Of a stretch of 64,000 nt of DNA, positions 39,923-51,000 are shown piece after piece. Position 1 is the first letter of the stretch; each line of letters begins with the position of its first letter. The position numbers were made by a program, and so were the translations under genes. Origin of the DNA: Trifolium pratense (taxonomy: Eukaryota > Streptophyta > Magnoliopsida > Fabales > Fabaceae); contig NC_060062.1 in the NCBI RefSeq assembly GCF_020283565.1, positions 19,316,127 to 19,380,126 on the forward strand, in the 5' to 3' direction. The notes below the pieces were generated by a model. That model was not told the DNA's origin and ran no database searches. It saw only the letters and a program-made list of their open reading frames with translations.

Positions 39923-40713
39923 TGTTATCCCATATTTTAGCTCAAGGTAAAATATGTTATAATCTCCAGTTCCAAGACATTTATTGCTATAAAAAACCTG
40001 TTGAGATGGCTTTAGGTAGCCTTAGTCTTTAATGACTTCAAGAACAAGAGAATCTTAATGGAAAAGTTTCATAGCTCGAGATTGAAAGAATCTTTCGATG
40101 GAAGCCAATGAATCGAAGTAATCAAGAATTGTGGACTTAGAGCAATTTTTATCTTTTAAGGGTGATTCGACTTCGACGGTTACAACGGTTTACAGGCCTT
40201 GGTTCATTTCAAATGCAAAGGACGCGTGGCTGAAGTTTAGTAGTTTAACGTTAGGATAGACGTTGCTTAATTTTCTATAAATAGAAGTATATGTAGTCGA
40301 AGTAGGGGTCACAATTCATTTACACAAAATCTCAAACACTCAAAGTATCCATGCTAAAGCGAGAAACGAGTTATTCGAGAAAGATGTATGAATCGGTGAA
40401 CCTTTACATTTTCTTTGTAACTTTTACATTCTAAATGCAAATTTACTTTTTCATAAGTCTTTATTTTCTTAAAGCGTTTACCAATTCTGCTTTTTATTGG
40501 TTCCCTCGTTCGAGTGAACTTGCTTTAATTGCATTTAACATATGTTTCAAGAAATTAAACATATTGTTCTTTTATAAAATAAGGATGTCTTCAAAAATAA
40601 ACTTCCAAGTTTCCTTTAACAAAATGCATAAACAATTGTCCCGAGATTTACTAGTTGATCTCTCAAGTAATTAATTTAAACTAGCGGTTGTTTACCAAAA
40701 ATCAGTGTAAACA
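39923..40713 (+). repeat. 5' LTR (791 bp)
   Basis: Starts TGTTATCCC and ends GTAAACA (TG...CA). A TATA box CTATAAATAGAAG is at about 40275-40287, which would place the start of the R region near 40310. It corresponds to 52216-53006 at a constant offset of 12,293. Confidence 0.95.
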
Positions 40714-40714
40714 A

Positions 40715-40735
40715 ATTGGCACGCCCAGTGGGACG
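40715..40735 (+). other. Probable primer-binding site
   Basis: ATTGGCACGCCCAGTGGGAC follows the LTR end after one base and has the form of an LTR-element primer-binding site beginning TTGGC. I did not assign the priming tRNA. Confidence 0.5.
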
Positions 40736-40839
40736 GGTTGTTTTGTGCAATTTACATTGTTTAAAAGAAGTTTATTTTCTAAAAATCCTTTTACAAGTAT
40801 TAAGACAGTTAGTGTTTATAGTTTGTGTTTTGATTTTGT

Positions 40840-43800
40840 ATGCATTTGAGAAGTGGTAAATCTTTACCAAATTTAACTAGTGTCAAATCTAGATCAAAAA
40901 TGGTTAGACCACCAAATAATAATCAAAACAATAACAACAATGTCCCAAATCCTGAAGGACAGCCAACACAAGCGTCAATTAGTAACGCTACTGTCATGGC
41001 CCAAGGCTCTGGAACATCTGCTTCGAGCGTTCCTGCAGTCAGTTTTGGGAATATAGGGGTAACAATGCCCTCAACGAGTTCGACTGTATCTGGGTCGATA
41101 TCTTCGTTAGTATCACATGGTATAGGGGGCAGTCAGCCTGGTGCTGAAGATGTAAGGAGCCCCATTCGATCGTTTCTGTTGAACCAATCAGGATTAGGAA
41201 TGCCAGATTCTCTGATGGCAGGCTTACATAATTCTAACCCAAATCCTGACAGGAGTACCATGCCTTCCCCAGCAGCCTCTGTTGTGGGAAATAGGACTAG
41301 AGATATTGCCTTACAAAATTTAACCAATGTAACTATGATGTCTTTTCGACAACAAATGGACGAGAGTAATCATGAAATGGTTAACACTCTGACTTCGCAA
41401 TTGGGGACTATTTTGAACCCTTTAATCAACAATACAAATAATAATTATCAGTTGCTAGCCCATCAGATGGGGCGGATTGCAGATTTCTTTGGCACTCCTA
41501 CAATGCCTAACCAAAACCTGCAGCCCATTCGAAACCAAACACAGGTTCAGCACCAAGGGTTTCGTGTGAACAATGAAGTTCCAAACGATCAAATACCACA
41601 AGTGGTACAAGAGGAACCACCGGCTCCAGTGGTGCACCATGTGCCAGAGCCTGAAGTAATTTTGGTTAATCGAAATCAGAATGCTGACGAAGTGGTTCGA
41701 AATGTGCAAAGAAATAATTTTGCGCAACAAGATAACTTGGCAAATTTAGTCGAAACTATTTTAACTCAAAATGGTTTCAATGTTGGCCTACATAGGCCTA
41801 ACTTTATTTCCCCATTATCTGAATACGTGTTACAAACTGAATTGCCAAGGGGATGGAAGATCCCCAAATTCACAAAGTTTGCCGGGGACACAACCGAGTC
41901 AACAGTGGAACATGTGGCAAGATTTTTTGCCGAAGCAGGAAATTTGGCAGATAACGAAAATTTAAGGTTGAAATATTTCCCAAATTCCCTAACAAAAAAT
42001 GCTTTCACTTGGTTCACAACTCTCCCCCCCCGTTCGATTCAGCATTGGACTCAATTGGAAAGGGCTTTCCATGAACAGTTTTATATGGGCCAATCTAAGA
42101 TTAGTTTGAAGGAATTGGCCAGTGTCAGGAGAAAGACACCAGAGTCCATAGATGACTATTTGAATCGATTTAGGCTACTTAAGGCCAGATGCTTTACCCA
42201 AGTGCCTGAACATGAGTTAGTCGAAATGGCTGCGGGAGGCCTAGATTATTCAATTCGAAAGAAATTAGATACACAACATCTAAGAGACATGGCACAATTA
42301 GCAGATAGGGTAAGACAGGTCGAACGCCTTAAGGCTGAAAAGGCAAGATCATCGAAGTTTCAAAAAAGGGAAAAGATTGCTTATGTTGAAACTTTAGATG
42401 ATGATGATGAGGAATATGTGATAAACTATGGAGACATAGAGGATAATGAAATTAATGTGGCCGAATTAAAACCTGGCCCTCCCTATGTCTGCAAATTACT
42501 AAAACCTTCGAATGGAAAAAATCCTGTCGAACCCAAAAATGATAAATTTGTTGCTAAAACCTATTCGTTTGACATAACTAAATGTGATGAAATATTTGAT
42601 TTGTTGGTTACTGATGGCCAAATTGTTGTTCCAAAGGGATTGAAAGTGCCTCCCCTTGAACAGCAAAAGAAAAGAGGTTTCTGCAAATTTCATAATTTTT
42701 TGGGTCATAAAACCTCACAATGTGTTCTTTTCAGGGATCTGGTTCAAAAGGCTTTAAAAGATGGAAGGCTGAAGTTTGGAGAGAAATCCGGACACAAGAT
42801 GAAAATTGACGAAGATCCACTACAAATATCTGATGCTTCCTATGTGGAACCGGTCGAATGCTTGATGATCGATGCCATGGACTTATCAGGAGGCGCTCAA
42901 TTAGTTTCTATTCCAGAGAATGAATACTATGAGAAAATGAAAGTAGTCTATCCTGGGGCTGAAGAGGAACTGATTGATTTTCTGCAAAGGTGTAAGCTTA
43001 ACAAGTCTGAGGTGATGCTTTGCCCAAGGTGCAGTGCTGTATTCGACAAGAAGGCTACTGAAGGCCTTAACAAGTTTATACCATTCAGAAGGAACAAAGA
43101 GAATTGGCCAAACTCAAGGCCAATGAAAAAACAGAACATGGCACATGCTAAACCAATACATCAAAGGTTGGGCAACCCAAATACTTTTGTGCCATCCAAC
43201 AAATCACCAATGAACCAATGGGTTCATGGTCCTGCATCCAACTTTGTCAGAAATTCTGTTGACAAAGGAAGTTCGAGTCATTCTGTCGATTCGAAGAAGT
43301 ATGTTTACAGAAACAATTACAAGGGAAAGAATCCCATGACCCGCACACAATGGCGTAGGCATCAGCGCCAACAAAGGCTCTCCCTTCAAGAGACTCAAAA
43401 GACTGAAGACAACAAAGGAAAACAGGTTGTCGAAGTGGCTAGAAGGCCTCTGAAAGAAAGATTGACTCAACCAGAGGATGATCAAAAGGTTGAGAATGAG
43501 TTTGAAGGAGAGAACATGGAAGATGAGGATCTCCTTGATTCAGATCCCGAGTTTGATGTGCTGGTGAACGTAGTTTCGATCCTCCCTGCTGAATATGACG
43601 TGTGGTCAGAAGTGACTGAAGGGGAGGATGAATTCGATGAGTCTGAATTGGCTTTACACAAGCCAATGTGTTATTATGTAATGAATAATGGCTGCTTAGA
43701 GGAACAGATGGCCAATTTTGAGAGGCCAACTGAGGGAATGAAGAATCATTTGAAACCCCTCTTTATTCAGGCCAAAGTAAACAATGTGGGGGTCAACAAA

Positions 43801-44379
43801 GTGTTGATTGATGGAGGAGCAGCAGTAAACCTGATGCCAGAATTCATGATTACCAAGATTGGTAAATTCTCTACTGACTTGCACCCTCACAACATCGTTC
43901 TTTCGAATTACGAAGGTGAGACTGGTTTCTCGCTGGGGGCAATTCAAGTCGATGTGGCAGTTGGCAGCACTGTTAGGCCAACTTTGTTTTTGGTTGTAGC
44001 ATCGAAGGCCAATTATAATCTGCTTCTAGGAAGGGAGTGGATACATGGTGTTGGAGCAGTGCCTTCGACTCTCCATCAGAGAGTGAGTATTTGGAGAGAT
44101 GATGGTGTGGTAGAAAATATCGAAGCTGATCAAAGTTATTTTAGGGCTGAAACACACCACATAACCAAGCACTCATTTGATAAGAAATTGGCGAATATAT
44201 CGCCATGCACTGAACAGGGATATGCCTATGCCCCTGCTGATAATGTCTACCATTCTGTCAAATTGGATCCAACCCATGGATTCATTTGGGAGAGAGAGGA
44301 GATAGACGAAGGTCCACATGTGGATGAAGGCAAAGTCCGCCCAACTGGGTGGGACCTTGAAGAATACTACGATGACTAA
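40840..44379 (+). CDS. Retrotransposon Gag-protease polyprotein (1,179 aa)
   Basis: Capsid-forming and processing part of the Tat-like element. Opens 126 bp after the 5' LTR with MHLRSGKSLPN. Low-complexity N-terminus (Asn/Ser/Gln), then the retrotransposon gag domain (about residues 330-490; FARFFAEAGNL-, LERAFHEQFYMGQ- and IDDYLNRFRLLKARC-like blocks). A zinc-knuckle-like CKFHNFLGHKTSQC at about 613 has the knuckle spacing but His in place of the second Cys. The aspartic protease lies at about 985-1090 with active-site VLIDGGAAVNLMP, the DGG form used in Tat elements, and the LLLGREW block. The frame is uninterrupted. Its end overlaps the pol frame by 62 bases. Confidence 0.9.
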   Translation: MHLRSGKSLPNLTSVKSRSKMVRPPNNNQNNNNNVPNPEGQPTQASISNATVMAQGSGTSASSVPAVSFGNIGVTMPSTSSTVSGSISSLVSHGIGGSQPGAEDVRSPIRSFLLNQSGLGMPDSLMAGLHNSNPNPDRSTMPSPAASVVGNRTRDIALQNLTNVTMMSFRQQMDESNHEMVNTLTSQLGTILNPLINNTNNNYQLLAHQMGRIADFFGTPTMPNQNLQPIRNQTQVQHQGFRVNNEVPNDQIPQVVQEEPPAPVVHHVPEPEVILVNRNQNADEVVRNVQRNNFAQQDNLANLVETILTQNGFNVGLHRPNFISPLSEYVLQTELPRGWKIPKFTKFAGDTTESTVEHVARFFAEAGNLADNENLRLKYFPNSLTKNAFTWFTTLPPRSIQHWTQLERAFHEQFYMGQSKISLKELASVRRKTPESIDDYLNRFRLLKARCFTQVPEHELVEMAAGGLDYSIRKKLDTQHLRDMAQLADRVRQVERLKAEKARSSKFQKREKIAYVETLDDDDEEYVINYGDIEDNEINVAELKPGPPYVCKLLKPSNGKNPVEPKNDKFVAKTYSFDITKCDEIFDLLVTDGQIVVPKGLKVPPLEQQKKRGFCKFHNFLGHKTSQCVLFRDLVQKALKDGRLKFGEKSGHKMKIDEDPLQISDASYVEPVECLMIDAMDLSGGAQLVSIPENEYYEKMKVVYPGAEEELIDFLQRCKLNKSEVMLCPRCSAVFDKKATEGLNKFIPFRRNKENWPNSRPMKKQNMAHAKPIHQRLGNPNTFVPSNKSPMNQWVHGPASNFVRNSVDKGSSSHSVDSKKYVYRNNYKGKNPMTRTQWRRHQRQQRLSLQETQKTEDNKGKQVVEVARRPLKERLTQPEDDQKVENEFEGENMEDEDLLDSDPEFDVLVNVVSILPAEYDVWSEVTEGEDEFDESELALHKPMCYYVMNNGCLEEQMANFERPTEGMKNHLKPLFIQAKVNNVGVNKVLIDGGAAVNLMPEFMITKIGKFSTDLHPHNIVLSNYEGETGFSLGAIQVDVAVGSTVRPTLFLVVASKANYNLLLGREWIHGVGAVPSTLHQRVSIWRDDGVVENIEADQSYFRAETHHITKHSFDKKLANISPCTEQGYAYAPADNVYHSVKLDPTHGFIWEREEIDEGPHVDEGKVRPTGWDLEEYYDD

Positions 44380-47300
44380 GCCCAATGCTTGGGCCAAGAT
44401 TTCGGCTTATATGGCCGAAAACAAGATAAAGATGGCTTTAGAAGCCACAATGCTGCAAGAAAATATGGCTATCGAAGCCAACAACTGTGAAAATGGCAAA
44501 TTATTGCCAATGACTCAAAAAATGGACTGCATCTATGATGAAGAACCATTAGGATTTGAGAAAGATCCTTCCAGTTCCAGTCAAAAGATGCAGGCCCAAG
44601 ATCCTTTGGAAGAAATAGATATTGGAGATGGCTCTATCAAAAGGCCAACGTACATAAGTGCCAATATCCCAAAGGACCTGCGTGATAAACTGGTCGAACT
44701 CCTTAAAGAGTTCAAAGATTGTTTCGCTTGGGATTACAATGAAATGCCAGGTTTAGACAGAAATTTGGTCGAACATAGATTACCCATTCGACCAGACAAG
44801 AAACCAGTTAAACAATCACCAAGAAGATTCGCACCAGAAATCCTATCTAAGATAAAGGAGGAAATTGAAAGGCTGCTGAGAAGCAAGTTCATCCGGACTG
44901 CCAGGTATGTCGAATGGTTAGCAAATATAGTTCCTGTCATTAAGAAAAATGGTTCTCTTAGAATATGTATAGATTTTAGGGACTTAAACAATGCTACCCC
45001 TAAAGATGAATATTCGATGCCTGTAGCAGAAATGTTAATAGATTCAGCAGCAGGTTTTGAATATCTTAGCATGTTAGATGGGTATTCTGGATATAACCAA
45101 ATTTTTATCGCTGAGGAAGATGTGGCAAAAACAGCTTTTCGATGCCCAGGGGCTTTGGGTACCTATGAATGGGTCGTAATGCCATTTGGATTGAAAAATG
45201 CTGGAGCCACATACCAAAGAGCAATGAACTCAATTTTCCATGATTTTATAGATACTTTTATGCAAGTATATATTGATGATATTATTGTTAAATCATCATC
45301 ACAAAATGATCATTTGGTTTGTTTAAAAAAGTCATTCGAAAGAATGAGAAAATATGGATTGAAAATGAATCCATTGAAATGTGCTTTTTGTGTGCATGCA
45401 GGAGATTTCCTTGGGTTTGTGGTGCATAAAAAAGGCATTGAAATAAACCAAAACAAGACAAAAGCGATTTTGGAGACTAACCCTCCAACAAACAAAAAGC
45501 AACTTCAATCCTTGTTAGGAAAGATCAACTTTCTGAGAAGATTCATTTCGAATCTAAGTGGTAAAGCCCAAGCTTTTTCACCATTGCTTCGACTCAAGAA
45601 AGAGGATGTTTTTACTTGGGGGCAGGATCAGCAAGAAGCATTCGATGCAATCAAAAGATACTTGTCTAATCCTCCAACTCTGATGCCACCAATTAGAAAT
45701 AAGTTTATGAAGTTGTATATTTCAGCATCTGATATCACATTAGGTAGCATGTTAGCCCAAGAGGACGAAAATGGCGAAGAAAAGGCCATTTATTATCTAA
45801 GTAGAGTCCTTAATGATGTTGAAACTAGATATAGTAGTATTGAAAAGCTTTGTCTTTGTTTGTACTTTTCTTGTATGAAATTAAAGCATTATATAAAGCC
45901 TATTGATGTTTATGTTTATTCTCATTATGATGTTATTAAACATATGTTGCTAAAACCAATTTTACATAGTAGAATTGGGAGATGGGCTTTAGCTCTTTCT
46001 GAATATTCACTTTCATACAAGCCTTTGAAAGCAATTAAAGGCCAAATAGTGGCTGACTTCATTGTTGATCATTCAGCAATCGAATCACCTCAAAATTACA
46101 TTGCTCTAGAACCATGGACTCTGTATTTTGATGGGTCTAGACATCAACATGGTACAGGAATAGGTATTTTGATAATTTCCCCACAAAAAATACCTACTAA
46201 GTTCAAATACAGGATTAATGGTATTTGTTCGAACAATGAGGCTGAATATGAGGCTTTGATAGCAGGATTAGAAATATTATTAAGCCTGGGGGCAAGAGAC
46301 GTTAAAATAAAAGGTGATTCAGAACTAGTTTTGAAACAACTGACCAAAGAATACAAATGTATCAAAGAGCATTTGATTCGTTATTTTGTCATAACAAATG
46401 CGTTACTAAAACGTTTCGATTCGATTGACATTGAACATGTCCCTCGAATAGAAAATCAAGAAGCTAATGACTTAGCCCAGATTGCTTCAGGATACAAAGT
46501 GTCCAAAGCAAAGCTAGAACAATTAATAGAAATCAAAGAAAAATTGATTTCTAATGAGCCAATGCAATTGGAATTGTCAATACCAAAACTTGAGGGGGCA
46601 GAGATGTCACCAAATGACATAAATAATTCTGATAAAGAAATGAATTATGATGAACTCCAAATTTTGGTCATTGACAATTTAATAGATGGTGATTGGAGAA
46701 AACCAATTGTAGAATATTTGGAAAATCCAATCGGGAGTGCTCCTCGAAAGATCAAATACAGGGCATCAAATTATGTGATCATTGGTAATGAATTGTTTAA
46801 AAAGACCCTCGAAGGAGTACTATTGAAATGCCTTAGTGAGAATGAGGCCTACATAGCAATATCTGATGTTCATAGTGGGGCTTGTGGTTCTCACCAATCA
46901 GGCCATAAGATGAAATGGCTTTTAGTTCGACAAGGCATGTACTGGCCATCTATGTTGAAAGATTGCATAGATTTTGCTAAAGGTTGTCAAGACTGTCAAA
47001 AACATGCAGGAATCCAACATGTACCTGCAAGCGAATTACATTCGATAATAAAACCTTGGCCATTTAGAGGTTGGGCATTGGATTTAATTGGTGAAATAAA
47101 ACCAGCATCATCAAAAAATCAAAAGTACATAATAGTTGGTGTTGATTATTTTACCAAATGGATCGAAGCTATACCTTTGCCCAATGTTGATCAAGAAGAA
47201 GTTATAAGTTTTATCCAAAACCACATTATTTACAGGTTTGGAATCCCTGAAACCATCACAACTGATCAAGGTTCAGTGTTTACTGGTCGAAAGATGCAAG

Positions 47301-47962
47301 AATTCGCCAGGCAAACAGGGTTTAAACTTTTGACTTCGACACCTTATTATGCACAAGCAAATGGTCAAGTAGAAGCTGCCAATAAAATTATTATTGGATT
47401 AATCAGAAAACATATTGCTCAAAAGCCAAGAAATTGGAACAAGACTTTAAATCAAGTCTTATGGGCATGTAGAAATTCCCCTAAAGAATCAACAAATTCT
47501 ACTCCATTTCGATTAACGTATGGTCATGATGCTGTGTTACCAGTAGAAATTTATTTGCAATCTATCAGAATTCAAAGACAAATGGAGATACCAACTGATC
47601 ATTATTGGAGTATGATGTTTGATGAATTGGTTGATTTAGACGAAGAAAGGCTAAGAGCGCTTGATACATTAAGTAGACAAAAAGAAAGAGTAGCAAAGGC
47701 CTATAATAAGAAGGTTAAATCAAAAACCTTTGACGTGGGGAATTTAGTTTGGAAAGTTATTTTGCCTATGGACAAAAAAGATAGAGTTTTAGGCAAATGG
47801 TCTCCAAATTGGGAAGGACCTTTTAAAATAATACAAGTATTTTCGAATGGTGCATATGAAATAGAAGAATTGACTTCAGAAAAGCGAACCTTGAATATAA
47901 ATGGTAAGTATTTGAAAAAATATAAACCAACACTTTTAGAAGTTAATATTAGCACAGAATAA
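44318..47962 (+). CDS. Retrotransposon Pol: RT, two RNase H domains, integrase (1,214 aa from the first ATG)
   Basis: Copies the element RNA and inserts the DNA. The reverse transcriptase (about 130-370) has VPVIKKNGSLRICIDFRDLN, MPFGLKNAGATYQRAMN and the catalytic YIDD. The following Ty3-type RNase H has lost its first Asp (LYISASDITLG where TDAS is usual). A second, archaeal-type RNase H (about 605-735) keeps Asp, Glu, Asp and Asp in LYFDGS, NEAEYEA, KGDSELV and EANDLA. The integrase (about 840-1140) has an HHCC-type finger (HSGACGSHQSGH...CIDFAKGCQDC) and the D,D,E core (LDLIGE, TTDQGS, ANGQVEAANK). No chromodomain. This frame is +1 relative to gag, with a 62-base overlap; expression by frameshift or splicing is inferred. 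The first ATG is only a formal start. Confidence 0.92.
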   Translation: MWMKAKSAQLGGTLKNTTMTKPNAWAKISAYMAENKIKMALEATMLQENMAIEANNCENGKLLPMTQKMDCIYDEEPLGFEKDPSSSSQKMQAQDPLEEIDIGDGSIKRPTYISANIPKDLRDKLVELLKEFKDCFAWDYNEMPGLDRNLVEHRLPIRPDKKPVKQSPRRFAPEILSKIKEEIERLLRSKFIRTARYVEWLANIVPVIKKNGSLRICIDFRDLNNATPKDEYSMPVAEMLIDSAAGFEYLSMLDGYSGYNQIFIAEEDVAKTAFRCPGALGTYEWVVMPFGLKNAGATYQRAMNSIFHDFIDTFMQVYIDDIIVKSSSQNDHLVCLKKSFERMRKYGLKMNPLKCAFCVHAGDFLGFVVHKKGIEINQNKTKAILETNPPTNKKQLQSLLGKINFLRRFISNLSGKAQAFSPLLRLKKEDVFTWGQDQQEAFDAIKRYLSNPPTLMPPIRNKFMKLYISASDITLGSMLAQEDENGEEKAIYYLSRVLNDVETRYSSIEKLCLCLYFSCMKLKHYIKPIDVYVYSHYDVIKHMLLKPILHSRIGRWALALSEYSLSYKPLKAIKGQIVADFIVDHSAIESPQNYIALEPWTLYFDGSRHQHGTGIGILIISPQKIPTKFKYRINGICSNNEAEYEALIAGLEILLSLGARDVKIKGDSELVLKQLTKEYKCIKEHLIRYFVITNALLKRFDSIDIEHVPRIENQEANDLAQIASGYKVSKAKLEQLIEIKEKLISNEPMQLELSIPKLEGAEMSPNDINNSDKEMNYDELQILVIDNLIDGDWRKPIVEYLENPIGSAPRKIKYRASNYVIIGNELFKKTLEGVLLKCLSENEAYIAISDVHSGACGSHQSGHKMKWLLVRQGMYWPSMLKDCIDFAKGCQDCQKHAGIQHVPASELHSIIKPWPFRGWALDLIGEIKPASSKNQKYIIVGVDYFTKWIEAIPLPNVDQEEVISFIQNHIIYRFGIPETITTDQGSVFTGRKMQEFARQTGFKLLTSTPYYAQANGQVEAANKIIIGLIRKHIAQKPRNWNKTLNQVLWACRNSPKESTNSTPFRLTYGHDAVLPVEIYLQSIRIQRQMEIPTDHYWSMMFDELVDLDEERLRALDTLSRQKERVAKAYNKKVKSKTFDVGNLVWKVILPMDKKDRVLGKWSPNWEGPFKIIQVFSNGAYEIEELTSEKRTLNINGKYLKKYKPTLLEVNISTE

Positions 47963-48095
47963 ATATTCGAAACGAAATTGAAATGGCATAAACGAAGTAA
48001 AAGTGCCATAAAAGGCAATTGTCAAGGTTACAAACCAAATAAAACAAAACCAGATAATTGTTCGAGAAATAAAAACAAAACATCAAAAGAAAAAT

Positions 48096-51000
48096 CTAAG
48101 ACAAACACTTAGATTTGAAATCAGCATAATGGTCCTTAATAAGGCCAACTTCGACAGTCTGGATCTTGATTGCGTCTTCGAGAGATTTGATCTCTTCTTT
48201 GATCACAGTGGCAGCACTGAAGTGAGAGATACCTTCCTTCGCAGCTTCGCGGATAGATTCTTGAGTGGTAGCAGCAACAGCTTCTTCAATCTTTGTGCGC
48301 TTTGCTTTCTCGTCGAGAATCTTTTTCTCTCGATCAACAATCTCAGCTCGAAAAGAATCTATTTCTGCCTCCCACTTGGAAATATTGTTGGTACATTCTT
48401 GAATCCCAAGGCCTGGTTGCTGAACTTGTGCTTTCATTTGGTCAACTTTTGATTGAGCAGCCATGGCCTTCTCAAATAATGCATCATAAGCAGCTTGTTG
48501 ACCAACAAGTTTCTGAGAGTTGCGTTTCAGGTTTTGCACTGTGGTAGCAAACTGGTCCAAGATCGATTCGAGCTGGATGACTTTTCTCAAGGTTTCGAGG
48601 TCAGTTTGAGGATTGTGCAACTTGTTCAAAAAGGACTTGTGCTTGAAAGCATTAGCAGGGTGTTCCTCAACTGATGCCAAGATGTCTCCATTGATGAAAT
48701 CCGTATATAGCTTTGAAATCAGAGAGTCTTGTCGAACAGAAGAATTGATTTCTGAATCTGAAGCAGTCGAATTGCTGGGTCCACTCGAACTCACAGGATC
48801 AGTAGTTGTTTTAGAAATCAGAAGTTTTAGAGCAGCTTCAGGATCATGAATTTGCAAGGAAATGAATTCTTCTTCAGCGAGCCCTAGGCTGGCTGACAGC
48901 TTCGATGTCGAAGTTTCAGGTAGCAATTCTGATCCACCAGCCTCTGCTTCCTTCATGGCTTCAGAATCAAAGTCTTCCTCTGAGGAAGATTCATCAGCAT
49001 CGACCTCGACTGTTGGATTTTCGTTCCATTCCTTGAAAGGAGAAGTCTTGTTATCAATCTCTGCAGACATAGGAGGCTCTGATTGATCTTGACTAGGCTC
49101 TGGTATGACTTTTTCAGAAATAGTGGTCTCACTATCTTTGAGAGTATCACCACTAGACTTGTTCGATAGGATGTCCTGAAAAACAGAATCGAATATGAGG
49201 GAATATAACTTTACTTATTATAAATCAGAAAATGCAAGTAATGTAGTACAAGTACCTCTGGATTGTTGTCTTGTTGGGGCATGTTGTCCGATTCTTTGAG
49301 TGTAGCATCAGGCATAGCAGCATCTTCTTGAACTTCAGCGTCAGGGATAGGCTCTTGTTGTTCATTCGAGATCGAAGGAGATTTAAGGTTGGTTGCAGAA
49401 GGATCACTTGAGGACTTTGACTTTCTATGTTTTTTATCCCGGGTTCGATCCTCTGAACTTTTCTTTCCTTCTTTCTTCTTTTCCTCTTTCCTCTTCGCTT
49501 TCCTTTCCTGCTTCTCTCTCTTTTCTTTCATCTTCCTTTCTTTCTCTTCAGTAGAAAGATTATCAGAAGTAGTTTCTGGGATATTTGTTTCAATAATCAC
49601 AGAAGGCTGGCCCCTCTTTCTCTGGAAACTTTGTTCTTCTTCTTCCTGCAAATAGAAGTCGAAACAAGAAGTATTTGAATTAATGGATTTGAGTTGAGAG
49701 GAACTTTGGAAATAAGTTAGGAAAAACTTATACCTCTTCTTCGTCACTAACGACTATTGTGTTAGGTTTTGGCTTCTTCGATGGGCCAGTCTCAGTGGAA
49801 GGGACGTTGGTTGGTCTTTTACGTGCCTAGAGGAAGTGGGTTAGAAAAGTAAAGATTTAACTTAGAATGTTTCAAAGGAAAACAAGTTTCGATTCAATAT
49901 GTACCTTAGAAGGCTCTTCAGACTCAACTGACTTTGATGTTGTTTTCTCTTTAACTGTTTTAGCAGAATCTGCAGCTTGTTTTTTGGTAACTAGGAAACA
50001 TAAGCAAAAGGTTAAATCGAAACAATATGAGAATATTTGGTAAGAGTGCATATATAGACAAAGTTACCTGTAGTCTTGACTTGCTGTTCGATTCTCTTTA
50101 TCTGAGGTCGAGTAAACCCACTCTCCAACCTCGAGATAAGCACTGCATCTCCTAGGTGTTTGCTGTCGAAATATCGCCTCCACCAGTTGGCAAACTCTTG
50201 TGTACAGTAGTAAGAAAGGTTGAAGTCAAATGGCTCGAAGCCATAAACGTTATCACGACTAATCTTCATGTACCTTTCATACAAAGTGGAAGTCACAGTT
50301 GTCCCGAGCACGATGTTTTTCTTCCTTATATACATGCTCTTTGGTCGAAGCTGTGAAAAGCCAAACTGTCTAGAAACCAAGTTCGGTTGATACCCAATTA
50401 ATGCATATTCAGAAGATAGGGTACCAATTCGAATTGACAGGATGGTAGGATCTAAATATGCTGTCCAGGTTTCATTTATTTCCTCCTCAGCGTTAGGATT
50501 CAACACTGGTATCTCTTTGACGAACCAGGAGGGACCAATGGTTCTCTTCACAAATGGAGCGTGTTCAGGCTTGAATTGGTCGATGGCTAAGAAAATTTTC
50601 ATGTACTTCATGAATAGCTGTTGAGAGTTCTGTTCAAGGGGATTAGGTTGAAGCCTTATTAAACGAGTACCTTCGATTTTCCTTTTAGCTATCGAAGCGT
50701 GATGTTCAGTGGGAATGAACAAACCAAGTTCTTTTTCAAAGGTGGCATTTAACCACAACTGTAATAGCCACATTGGCCCAGCAGCTTGAAAACATCCATC
50801 TGGCGCAGCTTTCTTCGATTTCGACTTGGCAGGAACTAAACCTTTCAGGTTATCACAAACTTCCCCAATCGACTCATACAGAGTTGCCAGCAGAAGGCGT
50901 CCTAAGGCAAAATGGCATCCTTCATGTATTTGCACAGCCATGGGTATAAATTTCCTAGCAATTTGGAGAGATCGAGAGCAAAATACATAATGGGATAGCC

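Noticed and set aside
40435..40674. 79-codon open frame, repeated at 52728-52967
   Set aside because: Lies inside both LTRs; it is identical simply because the LTRs are identical, and it has no known motif.
48129..49655. Plus-strand frames after pol
   Set aside because: They are the reverse of the antisense exons, Ser/Phe-rich as expected for a complement of Glu/Lys-rich coding.
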